A stretch of 64,000 nucleotides of DNA from Nothophaeocryptopus gaeumannii. Its lineage: Eukaryota; Ascomycota; Dothideomycetes; Mycosphaerellales; Mycosphaerellaceae. The notes under the pieces were generated by a model. It saw nothing but the letters and a program-made list of their open reading frames with translations, did not search any database and was not told the origin of the DNA. Both the position numbers and the translations under genes were made by a program. Each line of letters starts with the position of its first letter. Positions within the stretch are counted from its first letter, which is position 1. The stretch lies in assembly GCA_031771865.1 (NCBI GenBank), contig JASISA010000025.1, forward strand, positions 2,232,001 through 2,296,000, in the 5' to 3' direction. Of this stretch, positions 12,345 to 23,519 are shown piece by piece.

Positions 12345-13936
12345 ATGGAGGCAGTTAAGGAGACGATCAACAAGTTCGCGTCTGCACTCAATCTTGGTGG
12401 TGGGGATGCAGAGCCGCAAGCGCAGCCTCCTTCTGAGCAGGAGTTCAAAGAGTTGAGGGAGACATTCGAGAAAGCAGGCCAAGAACAAGTCTTCGCCTTC
12501 TGGGAGGAGCTCAAGCCACACGAGCAGGGCGAACTTTTCCAGCAAGCTTCCACCCTTGATCCCGAGCATGTGAACAAAATCGTAGACAAGACGCTTCACC
12601 CAGCCAAGACAGAAGGCGAGAATGACAAGCCTACACTCGAGCCACTACCCGAGTCCGCCACGACCTCGACGATCGACAGCGATGCAGGCGATTTGAAGAA
12701 ATGGTACGAGGAGGGACTGAAGCTCATTGCAGAGGGCAAGGTCAGTGTTGTGCTCATGGCTGGAGGACAAGGAACTAGATTGGGCAGCTCAGCGCCCAAG
12801 GGCTGCTACGACATTGACCTCCCAAGCCACAAGTCTCTCTTCCAGCTCCAAGCAGAGCGCATCTGGAAGCTACAACAGTTGGCGAGCAAGGAGCACAACA
12901 AAGAGGAGGTGACTATCCCATGGTACATCATGACTTCGGGCCCAACTCGCAAGCCTACACAACAGTTCTTTGAGGAGAAGAAATACTTTGGTCTGAACCG
13001 CAACAACGTTGTCTTCTTTGAGCAGGGTGTCCTGCCATGTATTACCATGGAGGGTAAGATTCTGCTAGAAAGTAAAGGCAAGGTCGCTGTTGCACCGGAC
13101 GGCAACGGTGGGTTGTACGGTGCTCTCATTGGCACTGGAATCGTGCGGGATATGGAGAAGCGTGGTGTCGAGCACATTCACGCCTACTGCGTCGACAACT
13201 GCTTGGTGCGCGTAGCCGACCCAACCTTCATTGGCTTCAGTGCCTCGAAGAGTGTCTCAATCGCGACCAAGGTCGTACGGAAGCGTGACGCCAAGGAGAG
13301 CGTCGGTCTTATCCTACAGAAGAACGGCAAGCCAGATGTGGTTGAATACTCCGAGATTGACCAGGAGATGGCAGAGGTATGCGATGTATCACACAGAAGG
13401 CAAAGACTGACTGCTAACTTGCACAGGCCAAGGATTCCAAGGACAGCAACTTGCTGAAATTCCGTGCTGCCAACATCGTCAACCACTACTACAGCTTCGA
13501 TTTTCTCGACTCAATCCCACAATGGTCACACAAGTTGCCACACCACATCGCCAAGAAGAAGATCCCGACGGTCGGTGAGAAGGGCAACCCAGTGAAGCCA
13601 GACAAGCCTAATGGTATTAAGATGGAGCAGTTCGTCTTCGACTGCTTCCCCTTCCTTGAGATGAGCAAATTCGCTTCAATGGAGGTTAAGCGCGAGGATG
13701 AGTTCTCGCCTCTTAAAAACGCCAAAGGAACAGGGGAGGACGACTCAGATACCTCCAGGAAGGACATTATGCTGCAAGGCAAGCGCTTCCTTGAGGAAGC
13801 TGGTACCACTGTGGTCTCAGAGAAGGAAGACGAGGGCGTTGAAGTCAGCCCTCTGGTCTCATATGGCGGCGAGGGTCTTGAGTTCCTTAAAAGCCGGGAG
13901 ATCAAGGCTCCTGCAGTGATTGAAAAAGAGTCATGA
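12345..13936 (+). CDS. UAP1: UDP-N-acetylglucosamine pyrophosphorylase
   Basis: Two exons (12345-13376 and 13427-13936) with a 50-base intron give about 513 residues. It joins GlcNAc-1-phosphate to UTP to make UDP-GlcNAc, the precursor of chitin, N-glycans and GPI anchors, in the cytosol. The nucleotide-binding loop LMAGGQGTRLGSSAPKGCYDI is at about residues 138-158. Further family blocks are PWYIMTSGPT, FFEQGVLPCI, APDGNGGLYGAL, HIHAYCVDNCLVRVADP and, after the intron, MEQFVFDCFPF. Length matches fungal and animal UAP1. The start is the ATG in GTCATGGAGG; no upstream ATG is in frame. Essential for wall synthesis in fungi studied. Confidence 0.97.
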
Positions 13937-14846
13937 TCTGACAACGACGATGAACGACTTGATATACTATAGATGCCCATCAAAATCGGAGTCCGAAATC
14001 TGGGAGCATAGGATCAAGCAGCGGAGAATCATTCAGCCATCATAAGCATTCAAGCACCTCACAAGTCTCTCAAAATGCTCCTGTGCACTTCCTGTGTTCC
14101 TTTTCACTCTGTCCTCGGCAATTGAGGCGCGCGCACGCTCCTCAGGTACAACATGACTAGCGCTTCCTTTAGTTTTCGACACAAGACTTCTCATTGGCTT
14201 AATCAAACCCGGGTCCACGTCGTTGCTCCCACAGGCCCGCCTGTGCGCCGTTCTGCAGTGGGGTCTTTGTCTATCCGCTCCACTGCTCGATGTTACCACA
14301 ACCATTCTCTCTTTTACATCTACTGTACACCGGAGGAGCGTGGACGGAGAGTGAGAACGGAGGAAGCTGAGAAGTGAAGAGATTTTCGAGGTGAGTGGCA
14401 GCCCGACTACACTCCTTACTTGCAAGCGCAGGCTTCGTGAGACATGGGTAGCAGCTTTCAGCCGAATCGCAGCCGCGATAAGAGTGTTGCTGGTGTCGCG
14501 ACTACCCGAACATGATCGCGTTGATGCAGGCGATGGACAGTGCTAACAGCTGAGCAGGCAGTTCATTGGTATCAAGAGGTATGCGCCCGTCACCTTCATC
14601 TTCCGTTGCGATCCCATCGAGCGAGACCGACCTTCCCTTTTTCCCGCGTGAAAAGTTTTGTTGGAGAGGCATTGTGCGACATGGAGCACAGCAGGCGCCC
14701 CGTTGAGCAAGAACACACTCTATAAAGCTCTGTCGGAGAGGCGTCTTGTCACATGAGCGACATCGCGTGCCGCATGCAACACCATGGCACATTCGGGTAA
14801 ACATATCCTGACGCAAGTCAGTAGAAATTAGAGAGCAGCAGGAACA
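13937..14846. other. Intergenic, about 910 bases
   Basis: UAP1 3' region and presumed promoter of the CCHC gene. A 130-codon minus-strand frame at 14033-14425 has no recognisable domain and is treated as unproven. Confidence 0.5.
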
Positions 14847-15774
14847 ATGTCTTCTCTTTCGCGCCGCGCATGCTACAAGTGCGGCAACGTTGGCCACTAC
14901 GCCGAGGTCTGCTCCAGCAGCGAGCGTCTGTGCTACAACTGCAAGCAGCCGGGTAAGGATATCATGCTTCCGATACGGGTTAAGGCAGCATGCTGACCGC
15001 TGTTCTCAGGTCACGAATCATCCAGCTGTCCTCATGAAAGGACCACGGAGAGTATGTCACTCAAATCCATATCGATTTCGCACATTCGCGAGTATGCCTC
15101 CAGAGAAACTAACAATGGATCCAGCAAAGCAGTGCTATCACTGCCAGGGACTCGGTCATGTGCAGGCTGATTGTCCTACACTTCGCTTGACTGGCGGTCC
15201 ACAGAGCGGGCTCTGCTACTCTTGCGGCCAGGCTGGACATCTTGCAGTATGTTCGAGTTACCTTTCGTCAGCTTGAAGGCTTACTTACTTTCACCCAGCG
15301 CAACTGCCCTACCCCCAACGCTCGACCAGCTGGACGCGGCGCTAGTGCTCCTCGTGGTGGAGGCTACCCTAGCGGTGGATTCCGTGGTGGCTTTCAGGGC
15401 GGCAACCGCGCAACCACTTGCTACAAGTGTGGTGGACCGAACCACTTCGCCCGCGATTGCCAGTCTCAGAGCCAGAAGTGCTATGCGTGCGGCAAGTTGG
15501 GCCATATCTCGAGAGATTGTACCTGTAAGTGCGCGAGCCATTTCATCCAGGCCCAAGCTGACCTCTCCCAGCTCCAAATGGCGGTTCCTTGAACAGCGCT
15601 GGGAAGACCTGCTATCGATGCGGCGAAGCTGGTCATATCAGCCGAGAATGCCCTCAAGCCGGCGTTGAAACCAATGGTGCTCCTGCGATCAATGGCGATT
15701 CTGTCACTCCTGCCGCTGGCGTGCAGGCTGAGGCCGCTGCAGCACCTGTTGCCCCGGCTCAGGTTGTTGCATAG
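14847..15774 (+). CDS. Seven-CCHC zinc-knuckle nucleic-acid-binding protein (CNBP / Gis2 / Byr3 type)
   Basis: Five exons (14847-14952, 15010-15051, 15125-15246, 15299-15524, 15572-15774) give 232 residues. The joined protein has seven CX2CX4HX4C knuckles, opening CYKCGNVGHYAEVC, CYNCKQPGHESSSC, CYHCQGLGHVQADC, CYSCGQAGHLARNC, CYKCGGPNHFARDC, CYACGKLGHISRDC and CYRCGEAGHISREC. Introns fall inside or next to knuckles 2, 3, 4 and 6. An RG/GGF-rich linker separates knuckles 4 and 5, and an Ala-rich tail ends the protein. Yeast Gis2 and fission-yeast Byr3 are the known counterparts: single-stranded RNA/DNA-binding proteins linked to translation and stress granules, with Byr3 also affecting conjugation. 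Confidence 0.93.
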
Positions 15775-16669
15775 ACCCTTACTTCAACAACTGCGCGCTC
15801 TCCAGCTGGCCACCGGATAGTGCACCACCTTGGTCATCTTTCAGTTTCTGGCCACCTTTTTCTGATTTCATAACCATCGACCAGCAACCGAGCGTTCGAA
15901 TGATCTCACGACACGACGACAACATGCCAAAAGTTTCTTTACGACGATCAATCACGACCCAGCATATACCTTATACCCAGGCGGAGCAAGGACCAGGACA
16001 AAGCTTGAAGCGAACGAAGCGCGGAAGGTGGACGAAGCCGGTAACGGGAGCCCTCTGACTGTCGATGCTTTCGGAAAGCAGGGCAGTCGCAAGTAGGGCA
16101 TGGAGGTAGGCAAGTTTGAGCTTGGGGAGGCGGAGGATGTGGAGAGAGCTGTAGCGAGCTGTGTGTCGATGTGAGAGCTCGAACGACGAAGTACGTGCAA
16201 TCTAAACTCCTGATCCAGAGGTACCTCAATTTGCTCTTCTTTTGCACTGCCTGTTGTCTCCCAACACGTGTAGTGAGTATCCAAGGGCGTGTTCGATCTA
16301 TTTTTGCGCGATCTGACGCGTGTGGTAGGTGACTTCCTAGTATCAGCTTTCACATGCGCGCCAAGACACGTGGGTTGAGTCGCTCCTTCCACTTTGCTCT
16401 CACAATCTCATACCAGATGTGGCAAGGCAAGAGGTACTGAGCACCTTCCACGATACGGCGATGGAAGCCTTGACACTTGTGTCGCGCACCTCCATTTTCC
16501 TCTCTTCCTCATCCTCATTCTCCTCTCAACATCATCTTCCCGCTTCACGCTCCCATCTCATCGGCACCATCTGCTCGCCTACGCTCAGCAGCGCATACAT
16601 CCACGTTCATTACTCTCTGTTGCAGCTCTCACCCTTCGCGGCCTTCCTTTCACCACACCTGCAGTTAAC
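15775..16669. other. Intergenic, about 895 bases
   Basis: 3' region of the CCHC gene and a long 5' region of DMC1. The DMC1 reading frame stays open upstream of its ATG back to about 16394, but the upstream residues are low-complexity Ser/His/Leu and unlike the family. A minus-strand frame at 15952-16392 has no recognisable features. Confidence 0.45.
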
Positions 16670-17987
16670 ATGCCTGCCTCCGTCGCAGCCAGCGAGGTTG
16701 ACGAGGGCTATGAGTCCGGCCACCAGATTGTGGACGTCGAGAAACTCAGTGATCATGGTCAATACAGCTGCAGCAGCCATTCACCTCACTGCCACTGACT
16801 TTGATGGCAGGAATCAATGGCGCTGAGATCAAGAGACTCAAGGACAATGGCTTCCACACTGTTGGTGTACGTTCAACACCTGCTCCGTGACTGCCCTGGC
16901 CTTTCACCTGAACTTGCTAACAACATGTCTCCCTCAGCAAGTCAGCAGTGCCATGACCAAGCATCTCACCAAGATCAAGGGCTTCTCTGAGCAGAAGGTC
17001 GAGAAGGTCAAGGAGGCGGCTCGCAAGTGTTCGGTGAGTGCTACATCAGAACCGCCCTTCGACTTTCACGTGCTCTGCTGACCTTGTCCCAGGACTCCAA
17101 GAGCGGGTTCATGACCGGTGCTGAGCTCGGTCAGAAGCGAAAGGCTTGCTTCCGTGTCGGCACTAGCAGTGCTGCTTGGAACAAGATACTCAATGGCGGC
17201 TTCGAATCCGGCAGTGTCAGCGAGGTATATGGAGAGTTCCGCTGCGGCAAGACTCAGCTCTCACACACCATGTGTGTCGTCGCTCAGCTGGCCAAAGACG
17301 CTAGAGGCGCCGATGGTAAAGTTGCGATCCTTGACACAGAAGGCACCTTCCGACCGGAGAGAATCAACCAGATTGCTGGGCGTTACAATGGTGAGTCTAC
17401 CTTGTCATCTTGCCCTTGCTGTTTGCTGACTTGTCACCAGCCGATGGCGACTTGCTGAACGAGAACATCCTCTACAAGCGTGCGCAGAACAGCGAGGATC
17501 AGCACGATTCCCTGTTGGCTATGGCTGAACACTTCGCCACGGGAGAATATCGCCTTCTCATCGTCGACTCCATTCTCAACCTGTTCCGCAGCGATTATCA
17601 GGGCCGCGGTGAACTCAACGAGCGACAGCAGAAGCTCGGCGTCCACCTTCGCAAGCTCGCCGAATTTGCTGAAGAGTTTAACATTGTCGTCTTCATGACC
17701 AACCAAGTCCAGTCCGATCCAGGAGCGAGCGCTCTCTTCGCCGGCGCTGATGGCCGTAAGCCCGTCGGTGGTCACGTCCTTGCTCACGCCTCGTCGACTC
17801 GCATTCTTCTACGCAAGGGCCGTGGTGAAGAGCGTGTCGCCAAGATCATGGACTCTCCTGGTGCGTGCTCAACTGGATGTTGCAGGGTGGCTACTTTCAA
17901 GCTGACCACGAAATTCCAGATTGTCCTGAGGCCGAAGCCACATATGTGATCACCACCGGTGGGATAAACGATGCCGACAAGATCTGA
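16670..17987 (+). CDS. DMC1: Meiotic recombinase Dmc1
   Basis: Six exons (16670-16757, 16811-16866, 16938-17033, 17093-17390, 17441-17860, 17920-17987) give 341 residues. This is a RecA-family ATPase that forms filaments on single-stranded DNA and drives interhomologue strand exchange in meiosis. The N-terminal HhH-like domain has INGAEIKRLKDNGFHTV and IKGFSEQKVEKVKEAA. The core has FRVGTSSAAWNKILNGGFESGSVSEVYGEFRCGKTQLSH with Walker A GEFRCGKT near residue 130, DTEGTFRPERI, and Walker B LLIVDS near 220. It reads as Dmc1 rather than Rad51 because of GEFRCGKTQLSHTM, GGHVLAHASSTRILLRKGRGE and the tail PEAEATYVITTGGINDADKI. A functional DMC1 implies the species keeps or recently kept a meiotic cycle. 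Confidence 0.93.
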
Positions 17988-18398
17988 ATTCCTTATGACC
18001 CAGGGAACCATTTCGATTATGTACGACGATCTTCTGCTTTCTTGTTCGACCTTTGCGGGGATCTAGCTGCTCTACGGATTTGAGCGTGGGTTGTGTTTGA
18101 AGTTGCTGGCGAGATGCTTGGGAGTATCATATGGCGGCATGATTTGAATGGCTTTGCGAATGTTCAAATGGGCGGATGGTGCCATGTAGATGCATCAATA
18201 CATTGAGATGTGCTGTTGACTCTCAAGACCTTTCTTTCCCCAGAAGTGGATCAAGTGGGCTTGCACTGCAATGGGCAGTCACCTTGCTGTCCGGGCTCAT
18301 GTCGGCGACAGCGGAATTAGTTCCGAGAAAGTCCGAGATATTTGCAGCTACACCTTGAATTCTTCCCATCGTCTTGAAGACATTGTTCGCACGACAAT
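17988..18398. other. Intergenic, about 410 bases
   Basis: DMC1 3' region and the RRP7 promoter. Nothing recognised. Confidence 0.5.
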
Positions 18399-19334
18399 AT
18401 GGCTCCGATGCCGTCTACGAAAGAAAAGGTCCCAACGACCGTCAAAGATTTCCTCGCCTTACCGCTGCAAATTCGACCGCAACCCTCCTTCCTACAAAAA
18501 GCGACTCACTACCTCTACCTTCGAGCGAATGCGCCAAAAGTTCCCACGGAGAATACTGCATGCGAAGTCTTTCTGGTGAATGTGCCCATAGATGCGACTG
18601 AGCAGCATCTTCGTCATCTATTCGCTCATCAGCTTGGCGGCGCGCGGGTAGAGAGTGTGGCTTTCGAAGGAGGGAGAGTTGGGAAAGGCATCGCTGCGCC
18701 TGTCGCGCCTGCACAAAAGAGCAAGAAGCGGAGACGAGGAGATGAGGATGGAGAGAATACTGAGGAAGAAGTTGGTCTTCTACCTGACGTATGGGACCGC
18801 GAATTGAGGCGAAGCGGAGGCACAGCCGTGGTGACATTCGTGGACGCCGCAAGTGCACAAATGGCTCTAAAAGAGATTCGAAGAGCAATCAAGACCAGAG
18901 CCACAATTATATGGGGTGAAGGCCTCAAGAACCTCCCACCTCTAGGAAGCGCACGCTACCTCACCCACCACACCCTCCGCTTCCCACCCTCCTCCATCCT
19001 GCAAGAATCCGTCGACGAATTCATGACCACCTTCTCCGCCGTCGAAGAAGCCCGCTCCAGACAACTCGCTACTCTCCGCAACGAACCTGACGCGGACGGC
19101 TTCATCACCGTGACGAGAGGCGGGAGACAAGGGCCTGGACGGGAGGAAGAGGCGAAGGCGAAGGAGGAGGTATTGAAGAGGAGGGAGAAGGAGAGGGTGA
19201 GAAGTGATTTTTATAGGTTTCAGGTCAGGGAGAAGAAGAAGGAGGATGCGAGGGACTTGGTTAGGGAGTTTGAGGAGGATCGAAGGAGGGTTGAGGAGAT
19301 GAGGAGGAGGAGGGGGAGGATTAGGCCGGAGTGA
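18399..19334 (+). CDS. RRP7: Ribosomal RNA processing protein 7
   Basis: A single exon of 311 residues. Rrp7 is a nucleolar component of the UTP-C part of the small-subunit processome, needed for 18S rRNA maturation. Visible features are the N-terminal region FLALPLQIRP, a divergent RRM-like fold (CEVFLVNVPIDATEQHLRHLF, then GGTAVVTFVDAASAQMAL), a basic insert KKRRRGDED and the family's C-terminal block: DGFITVTRGGRQG, then a charged helix ending DFYRFQVREKKKEDARDLVREFEEDRRRVEEMRRRRG. That FYRFQxREKK segment is diagnostic. Confidence 0.93.
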   Translation: MAPMPSTKEKVPTTVKDFLALPLQIRPQPSFLQKATHYLYLRANAPKVPTENTACEVFLVNVPIDATEQHLRHLFAHQLGGARVESVAFEGGRVGKGIAAPVAPAQKSKKRRRGDEDGENTEEEVGLLPDVWDRELRRSGGTAVVTFVDAASAQMALKEIRRAIKTRATIIWGEGLKNLPPLGSARYLTHHTLRFPPSSILQESVDEFMTTFSAVEEARSRQLATLRNEPDADGFITVTRGGRQGPGREEEAKAKEEVLKRREKERVRSDFYRFQVREKKKEDARDLVREFEEDRRRVEEMRRRRGRIRPE

Positions 19335-19971
19335 GATGATGGAGTGGGAGAGAGAAGATGGTGATTGAAGGCACAGCTATGGAACGAGCGCTCTTCAACA
19401 GCGAGAGGCCAGTGCAGTTGTCTAGCTGCGCACCTGCACACCTGCGATACTTACCGGTCAACGGCTGGAGCTATGCCGTGCATTACTAGTTTCAGCGTCC
19501 GTGCGTCCAACGCCCTTACAAAGGCCTTGGCTTCGACGTCCAGTTGTCGACAATGCCATTGTCGACAATGGCAAGTGCTATGGCCACATCGACCTACACC
19601 ACACATATAAAACTAGTGGCAAGCGCAAGCACAGAATGCGGGACACTCTTGTCGAATTTTGCACCAAGCATGATTCATCTGAAGACAGACACCTTACCTT
19701 GAGGACAACCAAGACATTCACCAATGAGCGAAACCTTTCACTATTAATTTCAAGTTGCAGTCTTACAAGACCTCTGAGGACAAGAAGAGAGCCCACATAC
19801 ATTCATCTCTTGTCGAAGCCTCTGTCGCTTTCCAATATTTCTACATCGCCAAAGAACGAACATCGCATACAACAGAAACCTTCCACCATCACGATACAGC
19901 AAACCATTCCCATCGGTCTCACAACTCCATACGAGACGATACAAGATCTACATACCACAAGAATCAGCAAG
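19335..19971. other. Intergenic / 5' leader, about 640 bases
   Basis: Between RRP7 and the next gene. The downstream frame remains open without a stop back to 19501, but those residues show no protein character, so this is read as leader. It contains the palindromic repeat at 19544-19572. Confidence 0.45.
19544..19572. repeat. Direct repeat of 12 bases with an 18-base perfect palindrome
   Basis: TTGTCGACAATG occurs at 19544-19555 and again at 19559-19570. The second copy lies inside the perfect palindrome GCCATTGTCGACAATGGC at 19555-19572. Its position upstream of the predicted ATG at 19972 would suit a dimeric regulator site; the function is inference. Confidence 0.6.
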
Positions 19972-20670
19972 ATGGCGATCGGACCTTGCTGCTCAAACCA
20001 CTTCCCCGCCTCAGACATTGGCGGCCACCTTCCGTATACTGGAAAATGCAGCCTTCCGACTCCACCGCTTTCACCCAGGTTCGATCCATCACCACCTCCG
20101 GCTGAACTCATATACCCAAAGCCTCTGCCGCCATCATGGTCGTCATCCACTCCCTATACGGACAACTCGCCTTCCGATCCGGAGTATGAAGCAGATAAAG
20201 AGTCCGGAGGAACCGGTCTTCGTATCTCACGGATCAAGTGTTCGCGTCGCTCCTTTTATGAAAGCTACATCGGACGCTACATGAAGGAACACCATGGATC
20301 CTGCTGTCCTCGCGTACCTTACAAACACACCACGACTGCCGTCCAATCCGACGAGGCTACCACGGAAGATGGGAAGTTCAATCCTTACGGACCTGCTCCG
20401 GATCAGAAGAGACGCCGCGATTTTCAAGGGAAGATGAGGAGTGGATGTCCGTGTGGACGGACGTGGTCTTTGGAGATGGTTAGGAGGAGGTTCTTGCCTG
20501 AGCTTCATCGGGATGTGAGGTGCATTCGCGTTATGAAGCGAAGCTTGAGTGGGGTGAAAGAACAGGCTAGAGAGCAGAGGAGGGCAGTGGCTAAGAAGAG
20601 ATTGACGGAGATGAAGGCCCGGGAGCAGGAGCAGGATATGCTAATTCAGGAGGCTCAGGCTCATCAGTAG
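19972..20670 (+). CDS. Hypothetical basic protein with a Cys/Trp block
   Basis: Not recognised. The start chosen is ATG 19972 (AAGATGGCGATC), giving 232 residues. The N-terminal third is Pro/Ser-rich (SLPTPPLSPRFDPSPPP). The middle has ISRIKCSRRSFYESYIGRYMKEHHGSCCP. Then comes RRRDFQGKMRSGCPCGRTWSLEMVRRRFLPELHRDVRC, and finally a charged Gln/Glu/Arg-rich helix likely to form a coiled coil. There is no signal peptide or membrane segment. The Cys/His content hints at metal binding but matches no family known to me. Confidence 0.55.
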   Translation: MAIGPCCSNHFPASDIGGHLPYTGKCSLPTPPLSPRFDPSPPPAELIYPKPLPPSWSSSTPYTDNSPSDPEYEADKESGGTGLRISRIKCSRRSFYESYIGRYMKEHHGSCCPRVPYKHTTTAVQSDEATTEDGKFNPYGPAPDQKRRRDFQGKMRSGCPCGRTWSLEMVRRRFLPELHRDVRCIRVMKRSLSGVKEQAREQRRAVAKKRLTEMKAREQEQDMLIQEAQAHQ

Positions 20671-21013
20671 GACGGTGATTTCGGGGATTCAGCGGAGATG
20701 AAGCACCTTATGGATGCGTTTGAAGACATCGCTTTTGGAAGGAAGCATGAGGAACCTCGGTCGTGAGAGGCGTGCTTTGGCTGTGAGCTCATTCATTGTA
20801 ACCGAAGTGGGAGTAAAATGAGAATGGCCGGCCCATAGTCTCTGTAGGAACATGAAAATACTTTCGCAAATTGTGGCCGTCGCGCATACCCATACCCAGC
20901 GCCTGCCTTCTAGCATAGATACACCCCATTCTCGATGCACCGGCTTCCCCCGAAGTACCATAACGCCAGTCCCATGCCTTAACGAAACGCCAAAGAAATA
21001 CCTTTCAGGTGAA
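20671..21013. other. Convergent intergenic, about 340 bases
   Basis: 3' regions of two genes that end facing each other. Nothing recognised. Confidence 0.5.
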
Positions 21014-21810
21014 CTAGAAGATAGAATTGACAATATTCCCACCAATCGTCGCACCCGCACCAAAAACCGCAGCATTACCCAACTTCTTCCCAAACTTCTT
21101 CCCCATCTCCTGTCCCTTTCCAGGCACTTTACCGTCTCCATTACCCATCTGGCTCGTCTCCAGCGGCATGTTTCCATAGTTATTGCTATAGTTCGGCGCG
21201 GGAGGGCCGCCTGGTGCAGCTCCCTTCTCTTCTGTGACCTTGACATAAGAGCGAGGGAAGATTCCCTCGGCGCCTGTTCGCGAAGAACGACCTTTCCACC
21301 ATTCTGCGTTCATGTACTCTGTCACTGTGACGGTATCGTTTGGTTGGAGCTCGAGATCGCCCGAGTCGGTGGAAGTGTACGCATACAACGCCGTAGCCGT
21401 ACAAAGCGGAGGCCAGTTGGCTGCCGGAGGCGCAGAGTTATACGCCGGTGGGGGAGGTTGAGAGGATGCTGGAGGCGGTTGGTAGAAAGATTCTGCTTTC
21501 TCATTTTGCGGGGAGGTTACGCCGTTTTTTTGCGGTTGGTTCAGGTTGAGGTTGTTCATGGCGGAGGTGGGTGGTTGGACTGCACCGCCTGCGCCGGGGA
21601 GGGCGCCGACTGAGAGGGGAGCATGCATGGCGGTTTGCGCGGGGATTTTGGAGAGGAGGTCGTTGAGGTCTTGAGGGGAGATTATGGAGGAGTCGCAGAG
21701 GTATTCGAGTTCCTGTGAAGACGTTAGTATGGATTTGGAGGGTCGGAGGCTATGCTTGCGCGTACCGCTTTGATGGTCCTGATGGATCGGTTAACTATGG
21801 CCGTATGCAT
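21014..21810 (-). CDS. SH3-domain protein of the Lsb1/Pin3 type
   Basis: Two exons (21810-21766 and 21712-21014) give 247 residues. The join produces MHTAIVNRSIRTIKAELEYLCDSSIISPQDLNDLLSKIP, the conserved N-terminal helix of yeast Lsb1/Pin3. Proline-rich stretches (FYQPPPASSQPPPPAY) follow, then one SH3 domain (ATALYAYTSTDSGDLELQPNDTVTV...WWKGRS...GIFPRSYVKV). A Gly-rich amphipathic tail (GKKFGKKLGNAAVFGAGATIGGNIV) ends it. Yeast relatives bind Las17/WASP and regulate cortical actin patches and endocytosis. An upstream in-frame Met (MMGSAEEMHTA) is an alternative start. Confidence 0.88.
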
Positions 21811-22218
21811 TTCCTCGGCGGAACCCATCATGGCAGTTATGATCTCGAGGTATGTATCTGTGAAGTGTTCGGTAGAGTGTTGTGAGGTAGCGAGCGTGGG
21901 TGGTGTCTTTGTAGAGAAGAGATCGCAGGCTGAGAGGTGACGTTCCACAATTCACTTGAGTTGCACCGAGGCGCACGGGCGGTGGCTGTGCAAAGCTCGC
22001 TTCGTTCACACATCAAGCTTTCCCTACCACAAACACCTCAATGTCCACGTGCAAGGCAATTTGATATCTGTTAAAGGAGAAAGGACAGACGCCTCATCAG
22101 AGGCCAGGCACCATCCGTACGGGTCGACCTCCATTCAGCAAATGGACGACAGTGACCAGGAGCGGTACAGCTGGTCCTTGTCTAGGAATTAGAAAAGGCA
22201 TGCTTCATGGGCTTGACT
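21811..22218. other. Intergenic, about 410 bases
   Basis: Promoter side of the SH3 gene and 3' side of the metalloprotease gene. Nothing recognised. Confidence 0.45.
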
Positions 22219-23102
22219 TTATCGCTCAACTCTCAGCTCATCTCTAGGCACACACCGCTGAATCACATTACCTGGATCAAAAGAGAAGCACGCTGTATCC
22301 CAGTACGCCGCCAAAGCAAACATCGCAAAGTCGTCCGCGTTCCTCCTTGCGCTTGCTGGATCTTCTTTCGCCAACCTCAGAGTGGACTCATGCTGATATG
22401 CCGGCTTGATGGAAGCTCCCCCTGCCACGGTCGCATCATTGGTATTCTTCATAGCATGCGTCATCTCATGCATCAAGGCCGCTCCGAAAACGTAGTACTC
22501 GTCAAGCTTGACCGTGTGCAAGGCAGTAGAGGTAGAGATTGGCGGCGGCACTTGGCTTAGGTATGCATCCGGTCTGTCTTGAAACATGTTCACCCACATG
22601 CTGTTGCAGATGAAGACTCGGCCAAGGCCAGGGCTGGTGGCGGCTAATGCGTTGGCGCCTCTGCTGCAGGCCTGCGCGGCGAGAGATCCTGATGCCTCGC
22701 AGACGAAGGCCAATTGATCGTTGACTTGCTCGTTGAAATTAGCGATCGCATCGAAGATGGCTTTGGTGCTGGCATCGTTCCTTCGACTGGACAGGCCTGT
22801 CTCGCTGCCGAAGAATGCGTTCCATGCCTAACGTACTTGCGATCAGTTGGTCCCTGCATCAGCTATAGAGAGACAAGCATACCGCAATGTCTGTGCCTTT
22901 GGCTGAGGCAGATCTCGCGAGAGCAGTCATTTCTGCAATTGCTCGCCAAAGCCTCTGCGTCTGAATATCTAAGCAATCTTGAATCACGTAGTTTCTCTTG
23001 GTTTCATCCCGTCTGACGAGGGATGACTCTGCAAATACTGGACTCGGAGCAGCGAACGCAATGCTCGCTATAAGTAGTAGTTAGTGGAAGCAGTAATGAC
23101 AT
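22219..23102 (-). CDS. Secreted zinc metalloprotease, M35 (aspzincin)-like; 5' end possibly frameshifted
   Basis: Two exons are firm: about 23066-22883 and 22827-22219, with an intron at 22882-22828. They encode ASIAFAAPSPVFAESSLVRRDETKRNYVIQDC, then AWNAFFGSETGLSSRR, the zinc-binding HEMTHAMKN, and PASARRNADDFAMFALAAYWD, which resembles the aspzincin block after HExxH. Fungal relatives are secreted and often cut before lysine. The only nearby ATG (23102) reads MSLLLPLTTTY and would make a good signal peptide, but it is one frame off from ASIAFA. Either there is a one-base indel near 23067 or an unseen 5' exon splices at the TATAG just before CGAGC. I favour the indel. Confidence 0.7.
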
Positions 23103-23519
23103 CTTGATGAACAGGATTGCAAAACGCCGGATACATCTGCGTTCAGTCCCGGGCTCGACAGATATATACCATTTGCAACGGGATATTCCGACAGTGGTGA
23201 TTGTATTTACGGCTGAGAGTTTTCGATTGCCACGCTGGTATTACGGGCCAAGCTAGAAGCCAACGAGGCCTTGAGAGGCTTGCTGCGCCTTGGTGATCGA
23301 TACCATTCTCAACAATCTCCACCCACACACAATGCGTTGGCGTCTCGGAGATTTTGCGTAACAATGGCGCTCTCAGCTGCGGATATAGCATTACACCGGT
23401 CCAAGTATCCACCTTCGGAGCCTGCATGGCAAATCTCAAGACAGCATATCAAGGTCTCCTAGTCCAGCAGAGAGTACAGTCGTTGACCTCCCACTTCATC
23501 AATCCCGTGTTCAAGAACA
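23103..23519. other. Divergent intergenic, about 420 bases
   Basis: Between two divergently read secreted-protein genes, both apparently damaged. Nothing recognised. Confidence 0.45.

Noticed and set aside
14033..14425. 130-codon minus-strand ORF between UAP1 and the CCHC gene
   Set aside because: Its C-terminal part looks mildly protein-like, but no upstream exon, domain or good start supports it.
15952..16392. 146-codon minus-strand ORF upstream of DMC1
   Set aside because: Low-complexity composition, no domain, and overlapping ORFs on both strands of similar length.
16394..16669. N-terminal extension of DMC1
   Set aside because: The frame is open but the residues are Ser/His/Leu low complexity, unlike any Dmc1; the ATG at 16670 gives the family length.
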